From positions 2,852,001 to 2,916,000 of the forward strand of contig CAWATZ010000003.1 of NCBI GenBank assembly GCA_963784995.1: a stretch of 64,000 nt of DNA, given 5' to 3'. The notes under the pieces were generated by a model. The model was not told the origin of the DNA. It saw nothing but the letters and a program-made list of their open reading frames with translations, and did no database searches. This document shows, in pieces, positions 40,301-47,994 of the stretch. The position numbers were made by a program, and so were the translations under genes. The stretch comes from CAWATZ01 sp963784995 (GTDB taxonomy: Bacteria; Planctomycetota; Planctomycetia; Gemmatales; Gemmataceae). Every line of letters starts with the position of its first letter. Position 1 is the stretch's first letter.

Positions 40301-40832
40301 ACCGCCGCCGCAGCGTGTTGAGGCTCCAGCCGAGCTGCCGGGCCGCCTCGTCCTGCGTCCGTCCCTCCAGGTAGCAAAGCACCAGCGGGGCCCGATACCG
40401 GTCCGACAGCTGGCACAACTCCTGGTCCAGAATGCCGAGCATCTCCTTCCAGGCGAGCTCATCCGCAGGCCCCACGGCCCTGTCGCCTACCGCGTCGGGC
40501 AGGGGCTGCATTCGGCGCCGTTTGGCTCGCACGGCCAGGCGGTAGGCGACACCGTGTAAGAACCCCGCCAGCGAGGCCCGCCGGTGAATGGCACCGGCGC
40601 GATCGGCAAGGATGAGGAAGGTCGCCTGAAACACGTCCTCGGCCGCGTGAGCATCGTGCAAGATCCGGCGACAGACGTTGAAGACCATCGGCCCGTGCCG
40701 GCCGAGGAGTGCCGCGAACGCCTCGTCGCTGTGTTGGTCGAGGAAGTCGGCAAGGAGCTGTTCGTCCGAGGACGCGGTGGCGGCCAGGCGACGGACGTGC
40801 TGCAAGAGCAGCGAGACGGCGTTTGCGAACAT
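37395..40832 (-). CDS. ECF sigma factor fused to membrane helix, WD40 propellers and HEAT-like tail
   Basis: A 1145-residue fusion. Residues 20-190 are an ECF sigma factor: region 2 (FLDQHSDEAFAALLGRHGPMVFNVC, with AEDVFQATFLIL) and region 4 (LSDRYRAPLVLCYLEGRTQDEAARQLG, NTLRRRLAQGR). A single hydrophobic helix lies near 258-273 (VGALIVVAVLASAVCLACCW). The remaining part has at least ten WD40-like blades with the planctomycete words FSPDGK and LWDVATG, then a C-terminal HEAT-like section (LIADLDHDDFRTRERATERL, ATPEARTLLLELTKGDP). Such sigma-WD40 proteins are known in planctomycetes and suggest a membrane-tethered sigma factor controlled by a propeller sensor, an inference. GGAGG is 8 bases upstream of ATG 40832. 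Confidence 0.9.
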   Translation of the reverse strand: MFANAVSLLLQHVRRLAATASSDEQLLADFLDQHSDEAFAALLGRHGPMVFNVCRRILHDAHAAEDVFQATFLILADRAGAIHRRASLAGFLHGVAYRLAVRAKRRRMQPLPDAVGDRAVGPADELAWKEMLGILDQELCQLSDRYRAPLVLCYLEGRTQDEAARQLGWSLNTLRRRLAQGRQLLEARLRSRGVTLPAALAGLLAASAATVPGPLRAATLAAATAQTAGGVTADASALSSARKGIPLLLSTAGKKVGALIVVAVLASAVCLACCWGPRAEQAPPSEPTAKAPAAAAAPNDPPADPLPAQSTVRLGTARYRHGTPIRSLAVSADGKLAVAASGWHSVAPARVFDLTDGRCLYSLPHQRGTSLETVGLSSDGKVLATKDDWGVCLRDATTGKELRTIGYPPSPAGRLVTEWLTFTPDGKQVAVTLMADDIRLIDVGTGKVTRTFAPVFPATRCAFSPDGKLMATGGYDAGNQVNFAQLWEVATGKDLRRFATSRDVQQSIAALAFSPDGTAIASGSHRDPRLRLWETATGKELTIFPKIGEDVVSIAFAPNGKTVAAAGDRIYLFDPETGKERLRIERRARGLAFSRDGSVLTGAVSGAIYRWDVASGRQLTPAAAQDSAAEQIFVSPDGRSLFTTDQDGNLYLWDVAGGKSPRRIAEGVNLGVVASAERRFLAWAVRNVYGNSRIRLYDVAADRVIDPVLRSSEGFPEIGGEACVLAFLPDGKSLLTLEGGPATFRLWDLASGKERRSFTVVPPKSEADLGGSLSIGLPFCTPRRAALSPDGKTLAIGPDYPEGPSGVPVRLWDVATGQAGHKLQEPMHLADRSNEAGPETRERLLSGARWHMKARDGRAFSPDGRLLVSWAEHPLGRSRIDHVCVWDAATGRAVATLAAGPRPGAANAAFAPDGRTLVTASADGTIRLWEVLTWQVRAEFRGHRDRITALAFGPDGRLFTGGLDTVILGWDIRPPRDAARGALADAWEALAVSDAKSGFQAQGRFLAEPGQAVEWFAGRVRPAVRPAPSHVKGLIADLDHDDFRTRERATERLKEYGPVAAAALREVVAKAPSTEARRRAETLLRDLDNAVTPPGELRALRATEVLEWIATPEARTLLLELTKGDPAAHLTREAAAARKRLEGRK

Positions 40833-40910
40833 GGAACGGCCTCCGGAAAGACAGCGTTCAGCATCTTACCCTCTCCAGTGCAGCCTCGGCAGTGGAGCGC
40901 CCAACTTTTC

Positions 40911-41064
40911 GGGTGTCCCTCTCGATTATGGCGGGGACGGGTCGCAACTGCCGAGCCGCGCACGCAGCGCAGCGGAGTAAGCGGCCCTGCGGGCTCCCAA
41001 ACCGCTTACTCCGCTGCGCTGCGTGCGCGGCTCGGCGGACCTGCTAAAATCGAGAGGGGCACCC
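40911..41064. repeat. Nested inverted repeat with a 35-bp perfect core
   Basis: The core arms 40950-40984 and 41002-41036 are exactly complementary (starting GCCGAGCCGCGCACGCAGCG), with a 17-nt loop. Outside them, GGGTGTCCCTCTCGATT (40911-40927) pairs with AATCGAGAGGGGCACCC (41048-41064). The word CCCAACTTTTC flanks both ends as a direct repeat (about 40903 and 41063), resembling a target-site duplication. It lies between two minus-strand genes. Confidence 0.88.
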
Positions 41065-41082
41065 AACTTTTCCGAGCTGGCT

Positions 41083-42480
41083 TCAACTCAGGAGGGCCGG
41101 CAGCGGCCAGATTTTGAGGAACCGGTTGCCGCAACTCGTCGCCAGCCAGCGGCCATCCGGCGAGGCAGCGACGCTGCTGGGGACGGCGCCGGGGTGGCCG
41201 TGGTAGGTGGCACGTCGTTTGCCGGTTTCCGCGTCCCACAAGCCAAGCCAGCCATCAAAGCCGTTAATGACCAGCACCGCGCTGCCGGGCACAAACGTCA
41301 GAGAACTCACCTTGGGTGGTTGCCGCAGGGACAGTTCCACGGCGTCCGGCCAGGACCAGAGTCGCAGCCCGGTCTTGTACGGCTGGCGACCGCCGTATGC
41401 CAGCCGGCGCCCATCCGGGGAAAAGGCCAGCCCCGCCGGCGCACTCGCCTCGACGTTCAGTCGCCGCCTTTCCTGACCAGCGGTGTCGAAGATGCGCACC
41501 GTGCCGTCGCCGGTGGCCACGGCCAGGGCGGTGCCGTCCGGTGTGAACGCCAGCCGCAGCCGATCATGCTCGAACGGGCCGGCGCGGACCTCCCAGCCGT
41601 GCCGGCGGTCCGAGCGGAGGTCCCACAGGATCACGTCCCCGGTCCGGAGCGCCGCCAACCGGGTGCCGTCCGGGCTGAAGGCCAGGCCGCGGACGCCTCC
41701 CGACTGGGGCAGCGTCCGCTGCACGCGGCCGCGGCGCACGTCCGTCAACGTCACCGCCGCGGCGACCGCCGCCGCCACGGTGGCCCCGTTGGGCGACACA
41801 GCGAAGGCCCGGACGTGTGCCTGGGGTGGCAGCGAGCGCGTCCGGCCCTTGGCCCAGTCCAGCAAGCGCAAGGAGAAACTCTTCGAGCTGTCGAGGTACA
41901 GGAGCCGGCCGTCGGGAGTGAAGCGGAGCTCGCAGGCCATGCCGGGCAGCCGCCGGGATAGGGGCTGGCAATCTCTCTGGCCCGGCGGAGCGGCCTCGCG
42001 CCGGTCGTGGCAGGGGCCGCAGACGTCGCCCATCCAGCCAAGGGACTCCGGAGGACCGGCGGCACCACAGCGGCAGGTGGCGAACGCCTCGGGAGCGCCG
42101 TCCGTGGCCCGCAGACAGACGTGTTCGGGGTAGACCATCCACAGCGGCGGCGGCCGTTCGACGTTGGTTCCCAGGATCAGCGGCGCGACACGGGACCCGA
42201 TGTACAGGCGGTCGCGCCGGAGCATGCGGACGTGTTTGCGGCCGAGCAGGTCGGACCACCAGGCCACGGCCAGGACCACATCGCGTCCGGGATCGTGGGG
42301 CCAGGTTCTGTGCCACTGGTGGTGGCCTTGCGGCTGGGCGGCGTGGGCGGCGCGGAAGTCGGCGAGGTCCGTGGGAGGCCAGGGCAGTGCCGTGCCGTTG
42401 CGGTGGGTGGCCACGGCGGTCAGGGCGTCGAGGAGCACCTCCAGCGTCGGGTCGATCAGGATGCGTTCGATTTCGGACAT
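41083..42480 (-). CDS. WD40-repeat protein with N-terminal zinc-ribbon-like motif
   Basis: A 465-residue cytosolic protein. The N-terminal 170 residues form an unnamed planctomycete domain containing CRCG and CGPCHD, a Cys pattern suited to zinc (CxC-x17-18-CxxC). The rest has about seven WD40 blades (LRFTPDGRLLYLD, LAFSPDGTRLAAL, ILWDLRS, LAFTPDGTALAVATGDGTVRIFD, VAASPDGRWLATSCG, LKIWPLP), enough for one propeller. No enzymatic domain is present, so it is probably a scaffold. It lies downstream of the sigma-WD40 gene's promoter side but is separated from it by the nested hairpin, and reads in the same direction. Confidence 0.83.
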   Translation of the reverse strand: MSEIERILIDPTLEVLLDALTAVATHRNGTALPWPPTDLADFRAAHAAQPQGHHQWHRTWPHDPGRDVVLAVAWWSDLLGRKHVRMLRRDRLYIGSRVAPLILGTNVERPPPLWMVYPEHVCLRATDGAPEAFATCRCGAAGPPESLGWMGDVCGPCHDRREAAPPGQRDCQPLSRRLPGMACELRFTPDGRLLYLDSSKSFSLRLLDWAKGRTRSLPPQAHVRAFAVSPNGATVAAAVAAAVTLTDVRRGRVQRTLPQSGGVRGLAFSPDGTRLAALRTGDVILWDLRSDRRHGWEVRAGPFEHDRLRLAFTPDGTALAVATGDGTVRIFDTAGQERRRLNVEASAPAGLAFSPDGRRLAYGGRQPYKTGLRLWSWPDAVELSLRQPPKVSSLTFVPGSAVLVINGFDGWLGLWDAETGKRRATYHGHPGAVPSSVAASPDGRWLATSCGNRFLKIWPLPALLS

Positions 42481-42555
42481 GGTGGAGAAAGTCTAGCACG
42501 TGTCAACACTTGCCTCTCGGGCGTTGCCCGGCGCAGGAGCAAGGGCCAGACTGGG

Positions 42556-42822
42556 TCATTTCCGCGCTGCTTTCATCACCAGCTGGTAAACGACCAGGAG
42601 AAGAACGGCGCCACCGACGGCCACAAGCAACCTTCCCAGCAAGGAGTCGCTGATGCCCGGGATGAGCATGTTGCCAAGGTAGCCGCCCAGGACGGCGCCC
42701 CCAATGCCGAGCAAAACCGTGAGAATGAATCCACCCGGGCCCTTTCCGGGCATGATCCACTTGGCCAGAATGCCCGCTACGAGGCCGAACACGATCCAGA
42801 GGATGATCTCCCAGGCTTGCAC
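42556..42822 (-). CDS. GlsB/YeaQ/YmgE-family stress membrane protein
   Basis: An 88-residue protein with three hydrophobic helices (WEIILWIVFGLVAGILAKWI, FILTVLLGIGGAVLGGYLG, LLVAVGGAVLLLVVYQL), the normal size and pattern for the transglycosylase-associated (YeaQ/GlsB) family. It is an inner-membrane protein often induced by envelope or general stress. GTG 42822 has GGGAGGTGAGAC directly upstream. It is a single gene. Confidence 0.92.
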   Translation of the reverse strand: MQAWEIILWIVFGLVAGILAKWIMPGKGPGGFILTVLLGIGGAVLGGYLGNMLIPGISDSLLGRLLVAVGGAVLLLVVYQLVMKAARK

Positions 42823-43512
42823 GTCTCACCTCCCCCACCGACTTGCGGAATCGGGCGCCCTCCAGAACTCACAGGAACTCGGAACACAGGAAACGAAGGC
42901 AACCCGCCAGAACGCGAGAAATGGACAAGTAAACAGATACAGGTGATTGGTCACGGGCTGTGAAAGTGTCCCGGCCCAGCCGATCGGCGTCGCCCAGTCA
43001 CCGAGGACCAGAACCGGGACCAGGGCATTGTAGTCCGGCCGGCAGCGGTGGCCAGTGGCAAGATCTGGCGAGCGGGGCCATCACCCCTTGCGCCTCGCCA
43101 ACAGATCATGCTTGCAGGGGGTTACGGTGGCCAGGATCAAGGGCTGGGACCGCGGCAGATTGTCTCTTTCCAGGGCTGATACGCAGGCTTCCTTCCGCAC
43201 ACCCCACGCGGCGCCTTGTGCAAGACCCGCACAGCAGACGGACTCGGACTGTCAGCCGATGGGGAGTGTGCGGAAATGGACTCCCAGCCGGGGGGACCGC
43301 TGCCGGGATCGCACACCTGATCAACCTGGGCCGGCTGGACGGACCCGGACGCGCTTTTTCGTTCGGTTTCCTTTTGCGGATCTTGCTGGGTAGATCGAAG
43401 CAGGGCGCATGGAAAAAGGTGCGTGTCCGCGAGTTGGCATGAGGATTGCGTTACCCACAATCCAGTTTCAACGAGCCACCTCGCCCCGACCCAAATAACC
43501 GGAGGAACCCGA
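42823..43512. other. 690-bp divergent gap without a recognisable gene
   Basis: The region between the minus-strand GlsB-type gene and the plus-strand anti-sigma gene holds only short frames of skewed composition on both strands; none has a family resemblance. The only clear signal is GGAGGAA at 43501-43507 for the gene at 43513. Long untranslated regions or an unrecognised small RNA are possible. Confidence 0.4.
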
Positions 43513-44055
43513 ATGCTTTCCCCATCTTGCCGTCAGCTGGAAACGTGCCGGCAGGAACTCGTGCCGGGTGAGCCCGGCACCAAGGTCTGGAACCGGGACC
43601 AGGTCCATTCGTTTGTGGACATGAAACGTGTCATCCGGGCCATTGTTGCTGCCATGACCGACGCCGGTCTGACGGAGGACGACATTTACTGGGCGCAGCT
43701 GGGCGTGCAAGAGGCCCTCGTCAACGCCAACAAGCACGGGCACCAGGGAGATTGGTCCAGGCCAATCCAGATCCGCTATTCCGTGTCCCCGGCAGGGGTC
43801 GTGGCGGAGATTGAAGATCAAGGCCCGGGCTTTGAGCTGAGCCAGGTCCCGGACCCCCTCGCCCTGGAGAACCTCGACCGCCTGAGCGGCCGGGGTCTGC
43901 TGATGATGCGGACCTTCCTGTCGGGTGTGTGCCACAACGAGCAGGGTAACTGCATCTGCCTTTGCAAGCACCGCTGCCAGACCGAGCCGCAGCAGGAACA
44001 GCCCGCAGAGGCTTCTGCTGCTCCCAGGACAGCCCTCCCTCTCGAAGTGGTTTGA
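43513..44055 (+). CDS. Anti-sigma-factor Ser/Thr kinase (RsbW-like HATPase)
   Basis: A 180-residue protein with a HATPase_c_2 domain as in RsbW/SpoIIAB anti-sigma kinases. The N box is LGVQEALVNANKHGHQG, the G1 box IEDQGPGFELSQVPDP, and the G2 box SGRGLLMMRTFLSGV. It should bind ATP and either phosphorylate an anti-anti-sigma partner or sequester a sigma factor; no STAS partner is encoded nearby. GGAGGAA lies 5 bases before ATG 43513. The N-terminal 35 residues and the last 35 are Gln/Glu-rich and variable. Confidence 0.9.
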   Translation: MLSPSCRQLETCRQELVPGEPGTKVWNRDQVHSFVDMKRVIRAIVAAMTDAGLTEDDIYWAQLGVQEALVNANKHGHQGDWSRPIQIRYSVSPAGVVAEIEDQGPGFELSQVPDPLALENLDRLSGRGLLMMRTFLSGVCHNEQGNCICLCKHRCQTEPQQEQPAEASAAPRTALPLEVV

Positions 44056-44182
44056 CAGCCATCGGGCCTGGGCCTCGATCAGGGTTTTGAACAGACTGCC
44101 CTTGTGGCGGTCGTCTCCGGATGGCTCCAACCTTGCGATCCGCGGACGTTTCCTTTCTTGCGGAATCACCCCTCAATTCTTG

Positions 44183-44224
44183 TTGTGTCAGGCCCGGGAA
44201 CGGGTATAATCCAACCATCCTACC
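44183..44224 (+). promoter_or_regulatory. Promoter-like element upstream of the DUF1501 gene
   Basis: TTGTGT (44183-44188), a 16-base spacer, TATAAT (44205-44210), then CCAACCATCCTACC to 44224. The block TATAATCCAACCATCCTACC is identical 20 of 20 to one before the PQQ propeller gene at 46477-46496, with the same spacer. Confidence 0.65.
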
Positions 44225-44276
44225 CCAACCGCGCCGGGCCTGCCGCGGCGTGCCAACCTCGGACAAGGAGAAAGCG

Positions 44277-45680
44277 ATGTTCACGATCGCCGATGCTCGG
44301 AACAGCCAGGGCCCCAGCCGCCGGGAATTCCTGCGTATCGGCGGCCTCGGCTTGCTCGGCGGTCTCACGCTCTCCAACTTGCTGCGAGCCCGGGCCCTGG
44401 CCGACTCGGCGGGAACGCTCAGCAGGGAGCGCTCGGTCGTGCTGCTGTTCCTGCAAGGCGGGCCGTCGCACATCGAGTTCTTCGATCCCAAGATGACCGC
44501 TCCCCAGGAGGTCCGCAGCATCACCGGCGAGGTCAAGACGGCATTGCCCGGCATCACCTTCGGCGGCACCTTCACCCGCCTGGCGAAGCTCGTCGGCGAC
44601 AAGCTGACGGTGGTCCGCAGCTACGCCTCGATGAACGCCGACCATTCATACCTGTCGGTCACCGGTGCCGGCAACCCGCTGAAGTCGGCGATGAGTGCGA
44701 TGTACGCCCGGGTGGTCGGCACGACGCATCCGCGCACCGGCATCCCCACCAACGTCCTCGTCCTGCCGGAGGCGGTCGAGCCCGGCCTGAAGCTCCAGAG
44801 CAACTTCGAGACGGGGGCCCTGCCCACGCTGACCGCTCCCGGCGACCTGGGCCCCTCCTATGCGGCCTTCGATCCCAGCGGCGGCGAGCAGCTCAAGAAG
44901 AACTTCCAGCTGCGCATCCCGGCGGACCGGCTGGAGGATCGCCGTCGCTTGCTGGCCGAGCTGGACAGCGTCAAACGGAACGTCGATGCGAGCGGACTGA
45001 TGGATGGGATCGATCGCTTCCAGCAGCAAGCCTTCGAGGTGATCACACGCGGTGTGTCCGACGCTTTCGACCTGTCGAAGGAAGACCCGAAGACGATCGC
45101 GAAGTACGACACCAGCAAGCTGTTCCCGCTGGGGGACGTCACCAAGTGGTACGACATGCGGCGCTCCACCAACCTGCTGGGCAAGCAGATGCTGCTGGCC
45201 CGCCGCTTGTGCGAGGCCGGCTGTGGCTTCGTGACCGTCTCCGACTGTGGCTGGGACATGCACGCCAACGGCAACAGTCCCAAGAGCATGGCCAACCTGC
45301 CGCCCCTGACCAGCCAGGTGGACCACGCCGTCGCCGCCTTCATCGAGGACGTCCACGAGCGCGGCCTGAGCGACCGGATCCTGCTGGTCGTCACCGGCGA
45401 GATGGGCCGGACGCCGCGGCGCAACAAGAACGACGGCCGGGACCACTACCCGAACCTGACGACGCTGGCCTTCGCCGGCGGCGGCCTGAAGATGGGCCAG
45501 GTCATCGGCCAGTCGGACCGGTTGGCGGCGAACCCGGCCACGGAGCGCTACACCCCAAAGCATCTGCTGGCGACGATCATGAACGCGGTGCTGGACCTGA
45601 GCGAGGTGCGCGTCCGCAGTGGGCTGGGCAAGGTCGCCAGCGTCCTCACGGAGGGCGAGCCGATTCCGGGGCTGCTGTAG
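44277..45680 (+). CDS. DUF1501 (sulfatase-like) secreted protein with Tat signal
   Basis: A 467-residue DUF1501 protein. The N-terminus carries a twin-arginine signal (SRREFLRIGGLGLLGG), so it is exported folded. The conserved DUF1501 blocks are VVLLFLQGGPSHIEFFDPK, VVRSYASMNADHSY, WDMHANGN and LLVVTGEMGRTPRRN followed by DGRDHYPNLTTLAFAGGGL. The family is distantly related to alkaline phosphatase/sulfatase folds and common in planctomycetes, often beside PSD1/PSCyt genes; none of those is adjacent here. AAGGAG lies a few bases before ATG 44277. It shares a promoter-like block with the gene at 46529. Confidence 0.93.
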   Translation: MFTIADARNSQGPSRREFLRIGGLGLLGGLTLSNLLRARALADSAGTLSRERSVVLLFLQGGPSHIEFFDPKMTAPQEVRSITGEVKTALPGITFGGTFTRLAKLVGDKLTVVRSYASMNADHSYLSVTGAGNPLKSAMSAMYARVVGTTHPRTGIPTNVLVLPEAVEPGLKLQSNFETGALPTLTAPGDLGPSYAAFDPSGGEQLKKNFQLRIPADRLEDRRRLLAELDSVKRNVDASGLMDGIDRFQQQAFEVITRGVSDAFDLSKEDPKTIAKYDTSKLFPLGDVTKWYDMRRSTNLLGKQMLLARRLCEAGCGFVTVSDCGWDMHANGNSPKSMANLPPLTSQVDHAVAAFIEDVHERGLSDRILLVVTGEMGRTPRRNKNDGRDHYPNLTTLAFAGGGLKMGQVIGQSDRLAANPATERYTPKHLLATIMNAVLDLSEVRVRSGLGKVASVLTEGEPIPGLL

Positions 45681-45700
45681 GTCAGGCTTTCCAGCCTGAC
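45681..45700 (+). terminator. Hairpin directly after the DUF1501 stop
   Basis: GTCAGGCTTTCCAGCCTGAC forms an 8-bp stem with a 4-nt loop, starting at the base after the stop codon. It may stop or stabilise the transcript. Confidence 0.5.
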
Positions 45701-45742
45701 GCAAGGACGCGGGTACGGTCCAGGGGGGAAAAGCAGGCGACA

Positions 45743-46350
45743 ATGGCGAAGTCCAACGTCATGCTTTGGATGGGCACGGCCTTTGGGGTCGCGCTGGCGA
45801 CAGCGGCGACCGTGCTGGGCCTCAACGGTCCCGACAACAGGAACATCCGGCTGGCGCTGCTGTTAACGGTGCGCTGGTCTTTCCTGCTGTTCTTCCTGGC
45901 TTATGCCGGCAACGCGCTCGCCATACTGTGCGGCTGGCAACCGCTGCGCGGACGGGGACGGGAATTCGGCCTGTCGTTCGCCGCCGCCCATCTGATTCAC
46001 GTCGGGCTGGTGGTCTGGCTCTATCAGATTTCCGCACGCCCGCCGCTTGGCCCTGCCGGGTTCTGGTTCTTCACCGTCGCGCTGTTCTTCACCTATCTGC
46101 TGGCGGCCCTGTCTTTCGGCGGCGTGAAAGCGCTGGGTCTGTTGTGGCCGCCGCTGCGCTTTGTCGGCATGAACTACATCCTGATCGCCTTTGGCGCGAT
46201 TTCGTGCCGCCGGTGATCCATCCCAGGCCCGCACAATACAACCTGGCGCACTTCATCGCCTACGCGCCCTTTGCCGCCCTGAGCATCGCCGCGCCCCTGC
46301 TGGTGCTGGCCGTCCTGCCGCGCCGTCATGCCAGGCCAAAGGTGGCTTGA
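45743..46350 (+). CDS. Multi-span membrane protein, frame broken near 46195
   Basis: The first frame (45743-46216, MAKSNVMLWMGTAFGVALAT onward) has four hydrophobic helices, including RWSFLLFFLAYAGNALAIL, FAAAHLIHVGLVVWLYQI and FWFFTVALFFTYLLAALSFGG, then stops. A different frame continues as FVPPVIHPRPAQYNLAHFIAY and a last helix (ALSIAAPLLVLAVLP) to 46350. One added base near GGCGCGATTTC (about 46195) would join them into a protein of about 202 residues. Paired His and Arg in and beside helices recall ferric-reductase-like membrane domains, but I am not sure of the family. A sequencing indel is likely. Confidence 0.6.
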
Positions 46351-46454
46351 GGAGTGCGTTGGTTCGGTTCCGTTGCTCGCATTGCAGGGCATTCCGGTAA
46401 GCCGAGCCCAGCGGAACGGCCAGGCTCCAGGCCAGGCCCTCGTCCTCTTCAGGG

Positions 46455-46496
46455 TTGTGCCCGGCCCGGCAGCGGTTATAATCCAACCATCCTACC
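46455..46496 (+). promoter_or_regulatory. Promoter-like element upstream of the PQQ-propeller gene
   Basis: TTGTGC (46455-46460), 16 bases, TATAAT (46477-46482) and CCAACCATCCTACC to 46496. It matches the element before the DUF1501 gene, with the same spacer length. Confidence 0.65.
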
Positions 46497-46528
46497 GCTT
46501 GGCAACCTCCCCTGGAGAGAACCTACTC

Positions 46529-47821
46529 ATGCAGCGTTTTCTGCTTGCGTTCGCCGTGCTGGGGCTGACTCTGCTCGGTGTCTTCCTGTTCCGGCCGGGC
46601 GAGCCTCCAGTAACGGCAGCCGCGGATCCGATCACCTGCGCGGCCACGGACTGGCCGTGGTGGCGCGGTCCCAACCGCAACGGCGTCGCCGACGCCAATC
46701 AGAAGCCGCCCCTGAAGTGGAGCGAAACCGAAAACGTCCTGTGGAAGAGCCCGGTTCCCGGTCGCGGGCACGGCTCGCCCACGGTGGTCGGTGACCAGGT
46801 GTTCCTGGCAACTGCCGAGCCCCAGGACGAGGTTCAATCGGTACTGTGCTACAACCGTCAGACGGGAGAACGACTCTGGCAGACGCCCGTTCATCGCGGC
46901 GGCTTCGCGAAGAAGGGCAACGCCAAAGCCTCCCTGGCCTCGTCCTCGGTAGCCTGTGACGGCCAGCGGCTGTTCATCAACTTCCTCCACGCGGGAGCGG
47001 TCTGGACCACCGCCCTGAGCCGGGAGGGCAAGGTCCTCTGGCAGACCAGGATCACCGAATACGTCATCCACCAAGGCTATGGCTCGTCGCCAGCCGTGTA
47101 TCAGTCGCTGGTGCTTGTGTCGGCCGACAACAAGGGCGGCGGAGCGATTGCCGGCCTGGATCGCGCCAGCGGCAAGATCGTCTGGAAGCAAGATCGGCCG
47201 AAGACGCCCAACTATGCGTCGCCGATCATCCTGAACGTGGCCGGGCGCGAGCAGCTGCTGCTGACTGGCTGCGACCTTGTCAGCGGGCTCGATCCGCTGA
47301 CCGGCAAGAAACTCTGGGAGATCGCGGGCTCGACCACGGAATGCGTGACGTCCACGGTCACTGACGGGCAACGGATCTTCACCAGCGGCGGCTATCCGAA
47401 GAATCACCTGGCGGCGGTGCGTGCCGACGGCTCCGGCAAGGTCGAGTGGGAACACAAGACCCGGGTGTACGTCCCGTCGCTGCTGATCCACAAGGGGCAC
47501 CTGTACGGCGTGCAGGATTCCGGCATCGCGGCCTGCTGGGAGTGCGAGACCGGCAAGGAAGTGTGGACCGGCCGGCTCGGCGGCACTTTCAGCGCCTCGC
47601 CCGTGCTGGTCGGGGAGCAGGTCTTCGCCACCAACGAGTCGGGAAAGACCTTCGTCTTCAAGGCGACGCCCGAGAAATTCGAGCTGGTTGCGGACAACAA
47701 GCTGGGCGATCACGTCATGGCCACGCCAACCATCTGCGGGGGGCGGATCTTCATGCGGGTCGCCAGCCAGAAACAGGGGCAGCGGCAGGAGATGCTGTAT
47801 TGCCTGGGGAAGAGAGAATAA
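46529..47821 (+). CDS. Secreted PQQ-type beta-propeller protein
   Basis: A 430-residue exported protein: signal peptide (QRFLLAFAVLGLTLLGVFLF), then DWPWWRGPNRNGVADANQ, the usual opening of planctomycete PQQ-propeller proteins, followed by repeated blades (NVLWKSPVPGRGHGSPTVVG, CYNRQTGERLWQTPVH, GLDRASGKIVWKQD, SGLDPLTGKKLWEIAG, CWECETGKEVWTGRLGG). It resembles BamB-like propellers and is not necessarily an enzyme: no catalytic dehydrogenase residues can be assigned. GGAGAG is 9 bases before ATG 46529. Confidence 0.9.
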   Translation: MQRFLLAFAVLGLTLLGVFLFRPGEPPVTAAADPITCAATDWPWWRGPNRNGVADANQKPPLKWSETENVLWKSPVPGRGHGSPTVVGDQVFLATAEPQDEVQSVLCYNRQTGERLWQTPVHRGGFAKKGNAKASLASSSVACDGQRLFINFLHAGAVWTTALSREGKVLWQTRITEYVIHQGYGSSPAVYQSLVLVSADNKGGGAIAGLDRASGKIVWKQDRPKTPNYASPIILNVAGREQLLLTGCDLVSGLDPLTGKKLWEIAGSTTECVTSTVTDGQRIFTSGGYPKNHLAAVRADGSGKVEWEHKTRVYVPSLLIHKGHLYGVQDSGIAACWECETGKEVWTGRLGGTFSASPVLVGEQVFATNESGKTFVFKATPEKFELVADNKLGDHVMATPTICGGRIFMRVASQKQGQRQEMLYCLGKRE

Positions 47822-47830
47822 GACTCACCG

Positions 47831-47902
47831 AAGGCGAGCGGCGCGGCGTCAGCCCGCCGGTATTGGCCATCACCGGCGGGCTGACGCCGCGCCGCTCGCC
47901 TT
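47831..47902. repeat. 31-bp perfect hairpin (family J, copy 2)
   Basis: 47831-47861 pairs exactly with 47872-47902, with a 10-nt loop. The arm GGCGAGCGGCGCGGCGTCAG and what follows match copy 1 (21431) at all but one position. It begins 10 bases after the PQQ-propeller stop. Confidence 0.92.
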
Positions 47903-47994
47903 GCCCTTAGAGCCTCGAAGCAGGATTGCTGAGATCTGGATGCTTCAACAAGGGTTGGCCGATCGGTCACGCCAGTCAACTGGTCAGGTAGTGT

